Of a stretch of 64,000 bases of DNA, positions 11,232-20,573 are shown one piece after another (positions within the stretch are counted from its first letter, which is position 1; each line of letters starts with the position of its first letter). Both the position numbers and the translations under genes were made by a program. The stretch covers positions 1,736,001-1,800,000 of the forward strand of contig NZ_JAUSXY010000001.1 in the NCBI RefSeq assembly GCF_030944625.1, in the 5' to 3' direction. The notes beneath the pieces were generated by a model, which had not been told where the DNA came from, made no database searches, and saw only the letters and a list, made by a program, of their open reading frames with translations. This DNA comes from Arthrobacter sp. SLBN-112. Lineage in GTDB: Bacteria; Actinomycetota; Actinomycetes; Actinomycetales; Micrococcaceae.

Positions 11232-11986
11232 CTAGGTGGTGACGGTGCTGGCGGTGACCCACGCCGCGACGGCGAAGATGAGGACCGCGAACGAGATACG
11301 GATGTGTTTGTCGTGGAGGTGGCGGGCAAGCCGGGCGGCAACGATGGATCCCACGATGGCCGGGATGGCAAAGGCCAGGGTGGTGGCCCAGTCGATGGTG
11401 TAGCCCGCGGCGTGGGCGCTGAACCCGGCGGCGGAGTTGATCACGATGATTGCCAGGGATGTTCCGACGGCCTGTTTCATGCGCAGGCCCAGGAAGATGG
11501 TCAGGGCGGGGGTAATGAGGAAGCCGCCGCCCACGCCAAGCAGTCCGGTAAGGTACCCGACCAGCAGTCCAACGCCCACGGCCTTTGGGGCGCAGAAGCG
11601 GAAGGCCCGGTGCGGCCCGGTGCTGCAGGACCCTTCGCTTTCGCGGGGTTTGCTGAGCATCCGGATACCCGCGGCCACCATGATGACGGCGAATACCAGC
11701 ATCAGGATGTTCGGGTCCAGCAGCTTGCCGACGGCCGCGCCCGCCCAGGCCGCCGGCATACCGGCGCCCCCGACCAGTGCTATGACGGGCCAGTTCAGGC
11801 CCTCGCGGATCCTGGGGAGCAGGGCCGCGAGCGAGGAGATTCCCACCACCAGCAGCGACGTGGGAATGGCCTGGGTGGGGCTCATGCCCACGCCGTACAC
11901 CAGGGCCGGAACGGCGATGATGGACCCGCCGCCGCCCACAACACCCAGGACGATGCCGACGACGAGCCCCAGACCCAGGGCCGGAA

Positions 11987-11990
<4 letters not shown>
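11232..11990 (-). CDS. Sulfite exporter TauE/SafE family membrane protein
   Basis: 252 aa from the ATG at 11990; the longer frame starts inside the upstream gene. The start lies inside the stop of the rhodanese-DUF2892 gene (overlap 11987-11990). About eight hydrophobic helices are visible, with the duplicated TauE motif: [19 protein letters not shown] near the N-terminus and [15 protein letters not shown] in the second half. TauE-type proteins export sulfite, sulfoacetate or related sulfur anions. Its position between rhodanese genes of the CstR regulon supports export of sulfite or thiosulfate made during persulfide oxidation. Confidence 0.9.
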
Positions 11991-12983
<993 letters not shown>

Positions 12984-13028
12984 ACTTGCCGCACAAGCGC
13001 CGGACCGTCCCCAACTTCGAGGAGCACC

Positions 13029-13445
13029 ATGACGTACACGCTGGCCACCACCGTCGCCCTTCCCTGGGCCGAAGCGCTGGAACGCACCCGCGAGGCCCTT
13101 GCCGCGCAGGGGTTCGGGATCCTGACGGAAATCAACATCCGGTCCACCTTTGAAGCAAAGCTCGGCACCGAGGCCGCGGAAGCGGTTGGGGATTACGTCA
13201 TCCTTGGCGCCTGCAATCCGGCCCTTGCCAGCCGGGCCCTTGCCGCCGAACCCCAAATGGGGGCCCTGCTGCCATGCAACGTGGTGGTGCGCCGGACGGC
13301 CGATGCCCACGAGACCACCGTTGAGGCGATCGACCCGCAGACCATGGTGCAGCTCAGCGAAGCCCCTTCCGTCAAGGACGTGGCGGACGACGCCGGCACG
13401 CGCCTCCGGAAGGCCCTCGCCAGCCTGGGCGAGGCAAAGAGATAA
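13029..13445 (+). CDS. DUF302 domain protein
   Basis: 138 aa, preceded by GAGGAGCACC. The N-terminal half ALPWAEALERTREALAAQGFGILTEI and the middle VILGACNPALASRALA are typical of DUF302, a small alpha/beta fold of unknown biochemistry. One cysteine lies in GACNP and another in LLPCNVVV. The gene follows cstR by 45 bases in the same direction and is probably co-transcribed. DUF302 genes often accompany rhodanese and CsoR-family genes, so a role in sulfur or metal handling is likely but not shown. Confidence 0.85.
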   Translation: MTYTLATTVALPWAEALERTREALAAQGFGILTEINIRSTFEAKLGTEAAEAVGDYVILGACNPALASRALAAEPQMGALLPCNVVVRRTADAHETTVEAIDPQTMVQLSEAPSVKDVADDAGTRLRKALASLGEAKR

Positions 13446-13474
13446 ACGTCACCGGCGGCCCCGCTGGACCCTCT

Positions 13475-13575
13475 GGCGACGCGCATAGAAATCTGCGACG
13501 CCCATATTCCATGACGCGCGGATTATTCAGGTGGCGCCAGGGAATGTGGGTGTCGATAGTCCATATCGGCAGCGA
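13475..13575. repeat. Dispersed intergenic palindromic repeat, copy A
   Basis: About 100 bp between two convergent genes. The arm CGACGCCCATATTCCATGAC pairs imperfectly with GGCGCCAGGGAATGTGGGTG further on. It is related to the copies at 51.8, 53.6, 53.9, 55.1 and 60.3 kb. It could also serve as a bidirectional terminator for the DUF302 and phosphatidyltransferase genes. Confidence 0.6.
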
Positions 13576-13592
13576 GACCGTAGCTGCGCAGC

Positions 13593-14354
13593 TCAGGGTG
13601 TGATCGGCCCGGTCCCGACTTTAGCTGCGTCGGATTCCAGGAGCACTGCACGGTGGCCGGTCTCCAGTTGCACCACGTCCCTGGTGAAGGAAAACGCCAG
13701 CACCGCCAGGGCCAACGCCTGAACGGACACCGCGGCCGGCGCCGGGATGCCGGGAATGAGCGAGATGAGCAGCGCGAACGGCTGGAAGGCCCCGATTGCC
13801 TTCCTGGACGGGCTCGGCGGCAGCACCGCCCTGAGTTGCGGACGGAAACGCCCGGCGGCCACGAAGACGTAGTACATGCCCCCGACCGCCAACACCCATG
13901 GACCCACCCGGGCCGCAGCCGCGACGGACAATGCAAGGACCAGTCCGGCGTCGGTGGCCGCATCGAAGCGCGCCCCCGCCGTCGATGATGTGCCGGTGCG
14001 TCGCGCCACGGCCCCGTCCAGCCCGTCCAGGAGGAAGGCCAGGCCGCCCAGGACTGGAATGAGCAGGTCCGCCCGGGGCCCGGTGAACAGTTGGGGGACC
14101 GCCAGCGCCGCGCAGAGGGCGGCGAGGACAGCGCGCAGCAGCGTCACGCGGTCGGCCGGAGTAGAGAACCGGGGCACCCGCCGCAGCACGGAGGCGGCCG
14201 CGCCGCCCGTGACCAGCGCGCCGGCGAACATCCCGGCCAGTTGCAAGGGAAACCCGGGGGCGGAGATGGATAACAGCCACAGTGCCGACAAACCGTAGGC
14301 GGCCGCGGCTGCCAGCGCATCGGGAACCGCCCGCCCGGCTGCGCTGCTCGTCAT
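13593..14354 (-). CDS. CDP-alcohol phosphatidyltransferase family protein
   Basis: 253 aa from the ATG at 14354, which has GGGGGGAGGTGG upstream; longer starts are possible. The CDP-alcohol phosphatidyltransferase signature runs DGLDGAVARRTG then GARFDAATD, giving the D-x2-D-G-x2-A-R...G-x3-D-x3-D metal site near residues 118-142. Six or more hydrophobic helices surround it. These enzymes transfer a phosphatidyl or related group from CDP-linked lipid to an alcohol. The acceptor (glycerol phosphate, inositol phosphate or other) cannot be told from sequence. It stands alone with no lipid gene next to it. Confidence 0.88.
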   Translation of the reverse strand: MTSSAAGRAVPDALAAAAAYGLSALWLLSISAPGFPLQLAGMFAGALVTGGAAASVLRRVPRFSTPADRVTLLRAVLAALCAALAVPQLFTGPRADLLIPVLGGLAFLLDGLDGAVARRTGTSSTAGARFDAATDAGLVLALSVAAAARVGPWVLAVGGMYYVFVAAGRFRPQLRAVLPPSPSRKAIGAFQPFALLISLIPGIPAPAAVSVQALALAVLAFSFTRDVVQLETGHRAVLLESDAAKVGTGPITP

Positions 14355-14428
14355 GGCCACCTCCCCCCGCATGCTAACAACGGCGGAGGACCCGAGCCAC
14401 CGGCGTGCCGCGGAACCCGGACGGGGAA

Positions 14429-14890
14429 TCACGTGCCGGGACGCGTCGTCGGGCGCTTCACGACGGCGGACCGCCGCTTCCCGGACGCCCGGACCAGCCC
14501 CGCGGCGGCCAGGACGGCCCCGGCTCCCTCGGCGACGGCGCTGAGGGTCTTCGAGAAGAACCAGACGGGGTCGTACATGGCGGGGATCGGTCCGATGGCC
14601 GGGATGTCAACGTACCGGTAGAGCATCACGGCAGCGAAGGCGCTCAGTGCCACCAGCAGGGCCACGGCATAGGCTGCCCGGCTGCCGCGGAACAGGACAA
14701 AAATCCCGGCCAGAAGCGCAACGGCGGCCTCCAGCAGGAACAACGTGCCCTGGCTGATGGTGCCCGGCTGGGCGTATTGGTAGCCGGGGGCCAGGAAGAG
14801 GTGTACGCCGGCATCAATGAACAACGCAAGGGCGGTCAATAGTCTTAGTGCCACGCCTATGTATACGCCCGAAGTTCCCTCCCGGTTCAC
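14429..14890 (-). CDS. Small four-helix membrane protein, unknown function
   Basis: 153 aa with a GTG start at 14890. Four hydrophobic segments are visible: LRLLTALALFIDAGVHLFLA, LFLLEAAVALLAGIFVLF, AYAVALLVALSAFAAVML and a C-terminal AEGAGAVLAAAGLV, ending in a basic tail. No obvious Shine-Dalgarno precedes the start, but TATAAG lies eight bases upstream, so the transcript could be leaderless. I recognise no family beyond a general DoxX-like or DUF4383-like appearance. The neighbours give no clear hint. Confidence 0.65.
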   Translation of the reverse strand: MNREGTSGVYIGVALRLLTALALFIDAGVHLFLAPGYQYAQPGTISQGTLFLLEAAVALLAGIFVLFRGSRAAYAVALLVALSAFAAVMLYRYVDIPAIGPIPAMYDPVWFFSKTLSAVAEGAGAVLAAAGLVRASGKRRSAVVKRPTTRPGT

Positions 14891-14999
14891 CCGGACCCCT
14901 TATAAATGCGGGTTCAATGCGGAATATTTAGGACCATCCGCACTCTTGCGCCCCTGGCGGGCACCAAGCCTGCGGCCCTACCAGCAAGGAGAATTGACC

Positions 15000-15545
15000 A
15001 TGACCCTTCCGCAGCAACTCACACCGGGAACCTGGACCCTGGACATGTCGCACAGCGAGATTGGCTTCAGCGTCCGGCACGCAGGAATCAGCAAGGTCCG
15101 CGGCCGTTTCACCGAAGCACAGGCCGAGGCCCGGGTAGGCGAATCCCTGGCTGATTCCACCCTGCACGCCACCGTGGCGACGGCCAGCTTCGACTCCGGA
15201 GACGCCAACCGTGATGCGCACGTGCGTGGTGAAGACTTCTTCGACGTAGAGAAATATCCTGAAATGACATTCCGCGGTACCGCCATTGAAGGCGACGGGG
15301 ATGAATACACCCTGACCGGGGACCTGACCATCAAGGGCATCACCAAGCCTGTTGAGCTTGAGGTGGAGTTCACCGGGGTTGCCGTGGATCCGTTCGGCGC
15401 CACGCGTGCGGGCTTCTCGGCCGAAACCGAGATTAGCCGCAAGGAATTCGGACTCACCTGGAACGCGGCCTTGGAAGCCGGCGGCCTGCTGGTCAGCGAC
15501 AAGGTGAAGATCAACCTCGAAGCAGCGCTCGTGAAGCAGGGCTGA
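15000..15545 (+). CDS. YceI family lipocalin-like protein
   Basis: 181 aa from the ATG at 15000 with AAGGAGAATTGACC upstream. WTLDMSHSEIGFSVRHAGISKVRG is the classical YceI N-terminus; HVRGEDFFDVEKYPEMTF and GDLTIKGITKPVELEVEF follow. The fold is an extended lipocalin barrel that binds isoprenoid or other long lipids. No signal peptide is visible, so this copy appears cytoplasmic, as in many actinobacteria. Function is not established. It is monocistronic and followed by a strong hairpin. Confidence 0.9.
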   Translation: MTLPQQLTPGTWTLDMSHSEIGFSVRHAGISKVRGRFTEAQAEARVGESLADSTLHATVATASFDSGDANRDAHVRGEDFFDVEKYPEMTFRGTAIEGDGDEYTLTGDLTIKGITKPVELEVEFTGVAVDPFGATRAGFSAETEISRKEFGLTWNAALEAGGLLVSDKVKINLEAALVKQG

Positions 15546-15570
15546 CCAGGGAATCCACCCGACGGCGGCC

Positions 15571-15606
15571 GGGGCGGGCGCTGCGCGTGAGGCACCGCGC
15601 CCGCCC
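15571..15606. terminator. Bidirectional hairpin between yceI and copC
   Basis: GGGGCGGGCG and CGCCCGCCCC-type arms form a G+C-rich stem of about ten pairs with a 15-base loop between two convergent genes. It can serve both strands. Confidence 0.6.
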
Positions 15607-15626
15607 CAGCCTGTCGTGGTGCCTGG

Positions 15627-16178
15627 TCAGGCGTCGGACTCCGGGCTTCGGAGCCGCCGCCGGACCAGGACCGCAACAACGGCAAAAGCGATCACCAGGA
15701 CGGCGGCTGCCCCGCCGGCAATGACTACCCCTGCCTGGGGCCCTCCCGACCCCGGGCCCGTGACAGCAGCGGGCGGCGCTGCACTGGAGTTTCCGGCGCC
15801 GGCCGTGAACGTGAAGGTTCCTTCAATGGGGTGGCCATCGGAGGAAGCTACTCGCCAGATCACCGTGTATTTGCCGGCTGGCGCGCCGGCTTTCACGGCT
15901 TGGCTGACGTGGTTGTCCACAATCGTCACCGCGCCGTCGGCCTGGTCGGTGCCGGTCCCATCCTGGACCTGGATCGCCGAGCCGATGCCCATGGGTGTGT
16001 GGTCGAAGGTCAGCCCGATCTGGCCGGGGACGGCAGGGACAGACGATCCATTCGCCGGATCACTGGATTCGAGCACATCGTGGGCCTGCGCGGGCGCGCC
16101 CAACGCAAGCGAACACGCAGTCAGGGCGATGACCAGCAGGCATCGCCGGAGCCAGCGGAGCGGATTCGCAAACATCAT
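15627..16178 (-). CDS. CopC-domain copper resistance protein, membrane anchored
   Basis: 183 aa. An N-terminal signal peptide (RRCLLVIALTACSLALGAPAQA) precedes mature HDVLESSDPANGSSVPAVPG, with the histidine at or near the mature N-terminus, the usual Cu(II) ligand of CopC. The beta-sandwich core includes IWRVASSDGHPIEGTFTF with the second conserved His. A Pro/Ala/Gly linker and a C-terminal helix (VVIAGGAAAVLVIAFAVVAV) with RRR anchor it outside the membrane. It overlaps the YcnI gene by four bases, so the two copper-binding proteins are made together. Confidence 0.9.
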   Translation of the reverse strand: MMFANPLRWLRRCLLVIALTACSLALGAPAQAHDVLESSDPANGSSVPAVPGQIGLTFDHTPMGIGSAIQVQDGTGTDQADGAVTIVDNHVSQAVKAGAPAGKYTVIWRVASSDGHPIEGTFTFTAGAGNSSAAPPAAVTGPGSGGPQAGVVIAGGAAAVLVIAFAVVAVLVRRRLRSPESDA

Positions 16179-16924
16179 TGGGACACCTGCTGGTTGGCTG
16201 CGGAGCGGGACCGGCGGCCGGCCAGCACCAGCGCTAGGGCCGCGGCGCCCAGGACAAACCCTGCCGCGCCGAGGACCACGCCCCAGATTGGCGTCGCGTC
16301 GGACGTGCGCTCGATGGCCTCGGAAGCGCCAGCGGCGGGAGAGGATGAGGCGGCAGGTGTGGCCTCGGCGCCGTCCTCGGCCGTGGTGGTGAAGGAGGGG
16401 GCCGGGTGCTTGGGCTCGGGCTGGCCCTCAGCACTGCGTTCGTTCCAGTTCACCACCGTCCCGTCGTTGTAGCTTTGGGCGGCTTCCAGCACCACGGTGG
16501 TACCGGCTGCAGGCAGGCGGCCAACCGAGAGTGAAAAGGCCTGGTACTGGTTCTGCCCCAGCTGGTGGGCCTCGTCCGCGGTCCACACCACCGTGATGGG
16601 TGCCTTGGTGACCGTTGCGCCGGCCACCGTGACCGGCTTGGGCAGGTCTCCGGTGATCACCTGGGCGGTCCAGCCTTCCACCGGTTTGACCGACACAGAG
16701 GTGAAGGGCGTGTCGGTGGGCAGCTTGACCTCGAGCTTGTTCGTTTTGGCGGTGGGGGACTCGTTGGGGACGTTGAAGGTCAGGTGTGAGTAGCCGTTGG
16801 CGCCGGTGTCGTCCGGGTCCACGGACACGTGGGCTGATGCGGCGGCGGCGCCTGCCGCGAGCATTCCGGCTGCAGCGGTGAGGGCGGCGAAGGCTTTGAG
16901 GGTGTGGCGGATTGAGGTGTTCAT
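16175..16924 (-). CDS. YcnI-family (DUF1775) copper-binding membrane protein
   Basis: 249 aa. The signal peptide ends ...AAAASA, giving mature HVSVDPDDTG with an N-terminal histidine that is the copper ligand in YcnI proteins. The DUF1775 domain follows (LTFNVPNESPTAKTNKLEV, WTAQVI, YQAFSLSVGRLP), with the conserved tryptophan of the histidine brace. A low-complexity linker leads to a C-terminal helix (PIWGVVLGAAGFVLGAAALALVLA) and a basic tail. It is co-transcribed with a small membrane protein upstream and CopC downstream and is likely to handle extracellular copper for cuproenzymes. Confidence 0.9.
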   Translation of the reverse strand: MNTSIRHTLKAFAALTAAAGMLAAGAAAASAHVSVDPDDTGANGYSHLTFNVPNESPTAKTNKLEVKLPTDTPFTSVSVKPVEGWTAQVITGDLPKPVTVAGATVTKAPITVVWTADEAHQLGQNQYQAFSLSVGRLPAAGTTVVLEAAQSYNDGTVVNWNERSAEGQPEPKHPAPSFTTTAEDGAEATPAASSSPAAGASEAIERTSDATPIWGVVLGAAGFVLGAAALALVLAGRRSRSAANQQVSQ

Positions 16925-17070
16925 GATGTCGCTTTCACAAGATGTGGGTGCGCCAGTGCGGCCGCGGCTGCGGCCGGGCGCGGGGGGTATGGCTGACCGG
17001 GGCGCGCAAAGGGCAGCTGTCCAAGGGCAACGCCGTGGGGCCGGGTTGGCAGGGTAGGTTCAGGTCCCGC

Positions 17071-17658
17071 TCAGGAGACGGCAGCGCGCGGCGGACCGCG
17101 GAGCGCGGGAAGCCGGAGGAAGGTGGCGCGCAGCACCACAACAAGGCGGTGCGGTGCCGGAAGCTGCGGCCAGGCAGGGACGAGCGCCGCAGTCAGGATG
17201 CGGATCAGCGGCCGCAGCCATGCCGCCAGGGCCCAGACGGCCGCTTCGCCGCGGGCCAGGACCAAGGCCGTGGCCACGGTGGCCACGGCGTGCAGGACCA
17301 GCATCAGCGTGTCCGGCGCGTGGAGGTGTTCCGGGGCCGCGGCCAATGCTGCGGCGGCAACCGGTTCACCCGCATGGACGTGGGTTCCGGGAGCCGGAGT
17401 GAAGCCGGTTGACGCCGACAGGGTGGTGAAGGCCTCGTGCAGTACCAGTTGGCCGCCGATGAGCAGGCCGGCCATCACAGGGGAGTTGACCCTTATTTTC
17501 GCGAGCACCATGACGGGCAGCAGGACCAAGGCAAACAAGCCGGCGACGATGGCCGGCTGGGGCATCACGCCACGGGCCAGCACGTGGGCTCCCGCGGCGA
17601 GGGCGAACATTGCCACCGTGAAGGCAAAGGCGCGGGGGAAGCGGAACGGCGCGCTCAT
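17071..17658 (-). CDS. Membrane protein of the YcnI-CopC cluster, unknown function
   Basis: 195 aa from the ATG at 17658; an in-frame TTG lies 24 bases earlier. Five to six hydrophobic segments, with a possible extracytoplasmic loop containing HVHAGEP and EHLHAPD. These histidine pairs could bind metal. It is the first of three leftward genes with YcnI and CopC, separated from YcnI by about 145 bases. That context suggests copper uptake or transfer, but I do not recognise a named family. Confidence 0.7.
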   Translation of the reverse strand: MSAPFRFPRAFAFTVAMFALAAGAHVLARGVMPQPAIVAGLFALVLLPVMVLAKIRVNSPVMAGLLIGGQLVLHEAFTTLSASTGFTPAPGTHVHAGEPVAAAALAAAPEHLHAPDTLMLVLHAVATVATALVLARGEAAVWALAAWLRPLIRILTAALVPAWPQLPAPHRLVVVLRATFLRLPALRGPPRAAVS

Positions 17659-17769
17659 GCCAATCGCCACCCCTTCTTCCAATGTTTACCGGACACCACT
17701 TTAGGGAAAGCAGCACCCTGGCGCGTAATCGGCGCCCCACGGTGCCGGCGCCCGGACCGCAGCCGGGCC

Positions 17770-18516
17770 CTACAGCGGGTCGGGCCGTACTGTGACGTTG
17801 CCCAGCGAACGGATCAACGCGACGGCGGTAATGGACCCGGCCGCCATGATGGACGCCAGCACCACTACCTGGAACCGCCCGGCTTCCAAGGGCGAGGCGC
17901 CACCAAAGATGGCGCCCACGAACGCGCCGGGAAGCGTGACCAGGCCGGTGGTCTTGGTTTGGTCGGTGGAGGGGATCAGCGCCGAATGCACTGCCTGCCG
18001 GGCCTGGATGAGGGTGGCCTGGCGGGGCGTCGCGCCCAGCGCCAGCCAGCCCTCCACCTGCTCCCACTGCTCCAGGACGGCCTCGACGAACCGGCGGCCG
18101 GCCAGCGTGGCGATGGTCATGGAGTTGCCAATCACGATCCCGCCCACGGCCAGGGCATAGCGCGGCGAAAACTCGATGGCGCCCGTGCCGAACACGATTG
18201 CCACGGTCACCAGGATGCCGGCCGCCATGGTTGCGGCCACCACCGCAAAGCGCCGCCAGGACCAGGTGAGCCGCCGCGCAGCCGTCACGGACGCCACGGA
18301 GAACATCACCAGCAGGGCCGCGCCCACCCATACGGGGCTGGTGATGACGCCGCCCAGGACAAGGCTGATGACCGCCAGCTGCAGTACGCCGCGGAGGATG
18401 GCCAGGGCGGGGGAGGCGTACGACGGCGTCCGCGAGCCCCAGAGGATGCCCACCGTGAGTGCCGCCAGGATGGCGATGGCCACGAGGGTGGGGGCCAGGG
18501 CGGCAAGGTCGGGCAT
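17770..18516 (-). CDS. FetB/YbbM-type ABC transporter permease (UPF0014)
   Basis: 248 aa with seven hydrophobic helices. Typical UPF0014 blocks are RGVLQLAVISLVLG, VGGIVIGNSMT, EGWLALGATPRQA and STDQTKTTGLVTLPGAFVGAIFGGASP. In E. coli FetB works with the ATPase FetA in iron export and oxidative stress. No fetA-like ATPase lies beside it here; the downstream neighbour is a membrane protein and the upstream gene is divergent. It may use an ATPase elsewhere. Confidence 0.85.
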   Translation of the reverse strand: MPDLAALAPTLVAIAILAALTVGILWGSRTPSYASPALAILRGVLQLAVISLVLGGVITSPVWVGAALLVMFSVASVTAARRLTWSWRRFAVVAATMAAGILVTVAIVFGTGAIEFSPRYALAVGGIVIGNSMTIATLAGRRFVEAVLEQWEQVEGWLALGATPRQATLIQARQAVHSALIPSTDQTKTTGLVTLPGAFVGAIFGGASPLEAGRFQVVVLASIMAAGSITAVALIRSLGNVTVRPDPL

Positions 18517-18581
18517 CTGCCCAGCTTACTGACCTCCGGGGTTCCTGTTGCACGCCCGCACGAGGTGCCGTCCCGGCGTCG

Positions 18582-18626
18582 TAATTAATTAAATGCTTGA
18601 CGCACGAATATAGCCCGTGAATACTT
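18582..18626 (+). promoter_or_regulatory. Probable promoter and AT-rich operator of the glycoside hydrolase gene
   Basis: TTGACG at 18597 and ATACTT at 18621 have an 18-base spacer, a plausible vegetative promoter. TAATTAATTA, a perfect palindrome and an AT island in GC-rich DNA, ends six bases before the -35. It is a candidate site for the ROK regulator encoded downstream. Confidence 0.4.
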
Positions 18627-18662
18627 TTGTGTGCCCCAACATCCCTCCCAAAGGACTGATCA

Positions 18663-20573
18663 ATGATGAACCTGTCCCGCCGCACCCTCCTCACCACCGG
18701 CAGCGCCGCCACCCTCGCGTACGCCCTTGGCATGGCAAGCTCCGCGCAGGCCTCCACCGCCGTCACCGCCCGCCCGGGCGTCCCCGTCACCGCCGCGCCG
18801 CCCCTGCGCCTGGCGAGCCGGAACAGTGTGTTCACCCGGAGCGGCGCCGGCCCCAGGTACTGGAACATCTACGGCTACTCGTTCCCGCACAACGCCCCCA
18901 TTCCGGAAGACGAGTGGAAGGCCAACATTGACTGGCTGGCCGGGAACTTCGCCGAGTTCGGCTACGACATCGCCTGCACGGACGGCTGGATCGAAGGTTC
19001 CAGCCGCACCACCGGCAACGGCTACATCACCAGCTACAACGACTCCTGGCAGCACGATTGGGCGTACTGGGCCAAGTACCTGGCGGCGCGGAAGATGAAA
19101 CTGGGCGTCTACTACAACCCGCTCTGGGTGCACCGGGCAGCCGTCGAAGACACCTCCAAGACCGTCCTGGGCCGGCCGGACGTCAGGATCGCGGACCTCG
19201 TGGTGCCCGGGGACTTCTTCGCCCGGGACATTGGCGGGAACCAGCTGTACTGGCTGGACGCCACCAAGCCCGGCGCCAAGGAATACGTCCAGGGCTACGT
19301 GCGCTACTTCAAGGATCTCGGCGTTCCCTACCTGCGGATCGACTTCCTCTCCTGGTACGAGGACGGAAGGGACGCGAACATCGGGCAGGTCAATGCCCCG
19401 CACGGCCGGGCCAACTACGAGCTCGCCCTCTCGTGGATCAACGAGGCCGCCGGCGAGGACATGGAAGTGTCGCTCGTCATGCCGCACATGTTCCAGAACG
19501 GTTCCGCGGAACTGGCCAACGGCGACCTGGTGCGGATCAATGCAGACGCGGACAAGGGCGGCTGGGACCGGCTGAGCGGGATGCGCCAGAACTGGCAGGA
19601 CGCCTGGCCCAACTGGGCCAACCCGTTCTGCGGGTTCACCGGCTGGTCCCACCGCAACGGCCGCGGGCAGCTGATCCTGGACGGCGACTTCATGCGGGCC
19701 AGCACGTTTGCCAGCGACGAGGAACGCAAGACCATGATGAACCTGATGGTCGCGGCCGGATCGCCCCTGGCTATCGGTGACACCTACCAGCAGATCGGCA
19801 ACAACGGCTGGGTGTACACCAACAAGGAAGTGCTCCAGCTCAACGCGGACGGCCTGGTGGGCAAGCCCCTCTACCGGTCCGCCACCCCGTTCTCGGAGGA
19901 CCCGGGCTCACGGGACACCGAACGCTGGGCAGGCCAGCTCCCGGATGGTTCGTGGGGCGTTGCCCTGTTCAACCGCAGCGACACCGAAACCGTCTCCAAG
20001 ACCATCGACTTCGCCAAGGACCTGGGCCTGGCAACCGGGGCCAACGTCCGGGACCTCTGGGCACACAAGAACCTGGGCATGGACTCAAAAGCCTCGGCTG
20101 CACTGGCCCCCCATTCCTCAGCCATCTACCGGGTTACCCCGCCGAAGATTCACGGCACCACCCGGTACCCCGCAGCCTTCGCCACCTGGGGAGGCGGGGC
20201 CGGCTTCAACAACAACCACCCTGGGTATGACGGCAACGGCTTCGTGGACGGACTGCAGGCCGCATCCGGCGGCGCCGACCCCTTGGTGACGTTCGCGGTC
20301 CAGGTGCCGCACCGCGGCAGCTACGCCATCCGCTACCGGTATGCCAACGCCACCGGGGATACCAGCACCATGACCGTCACCGCCGAAAAGGCCGACCATT
20401 CCACCGTGGACGGGCCCGTGCACGTCAGCTTCCCCGGACTCGCCTCCTGGGACACCTGGGGCGTGGCCGATGGCACCATCACCCTGGACGCCGGCCTGAA
20501 CCTGATCACCATCGGCAGGGGCGCCACGGACAAGGGAGCCATCAACCTGAACTGGATAGAGTTGGACATGTGA
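18663..20573 (+). CDS. Secreted GH27 enzyme, isomalto-dextranase-like, with C-terminal CBM35-like domain
   Basis: 636 aa. SRRTLLTTGSAATLAYALG is a twin-arginine-type signal ending near ASSAQAS. The catalytic barrel has WNIYGYSFPHNAPIPEDEW, YDIACTDGWIEG and LGVYYNPLWVH. YLRIDFLSWY holds the likely nucleophile Asp227, and GDLVRINADADKGGW contains the likely acid/base aspartate. An antiparallel beta domain follows, and the last ~130 residues (HPGYDGNGFVDGL to INLNWIELDM) look like a CBM35. This order and size match Arthrobacter globiformis isomalto-dextranase, which releases isomaltose from dextran. Alpha-galactosidase is the main alternative, since GH27 covers both. The stop overlaps the ROK regulator start. 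Confidence 0.82.
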   Translation: MMNLSRRTLLTTGSAATLAYALGMASSAQASTAVTARPGVPVTAAPPLRLASRNSVFTRSGAGPRYWNIYGYSFPHNAPIPEDEWKANIDWLAGNFAEFGYDIACTDGWIEGSSRTTGNGYITSYNDSWQHDWAYWAKYLAARKMKLGVYYNPLWVHRAAVEDTSKTVLGRPDVRIADLVVPGDFFARDIGGNQLYWLDATKPGAKEYVQGYVRYFKDLGVPYLRIDFLSWYEDGRDANIGQVNAPHGRANYELALSWINEAAGEDMEVSLVMPHMFQNGSAELANGDLVRINADADKGGWDRLSGMRQNWQDAWPNWANPFCGFTGWSHRNGRGQLILDGDFMRASTFASDEERKTMMNLMVAAGSPLAIGDTYQQIGNNGWVYTNKEVLQLNADGLVGKPLYRSATPFSEDPGSRDTERWAGQLPDGSWGVALFNRSDTETVSKTIDFAKDLGLATGANVRDLWAHKNLGMDSKASAALAPHSSAIYRVTPPKIHGTTRYPAAFATWGGGAGFNNNHPGYDGNGFVDGLQAASGGADPLVTFAVQVPHRGSYAIRYRYANATGDTSTMTVTAEKADHSTVDGPVHVSFPGLASWDTWGVADGTITLDAGLNLITIGRGATDKGAINLNWIELDM

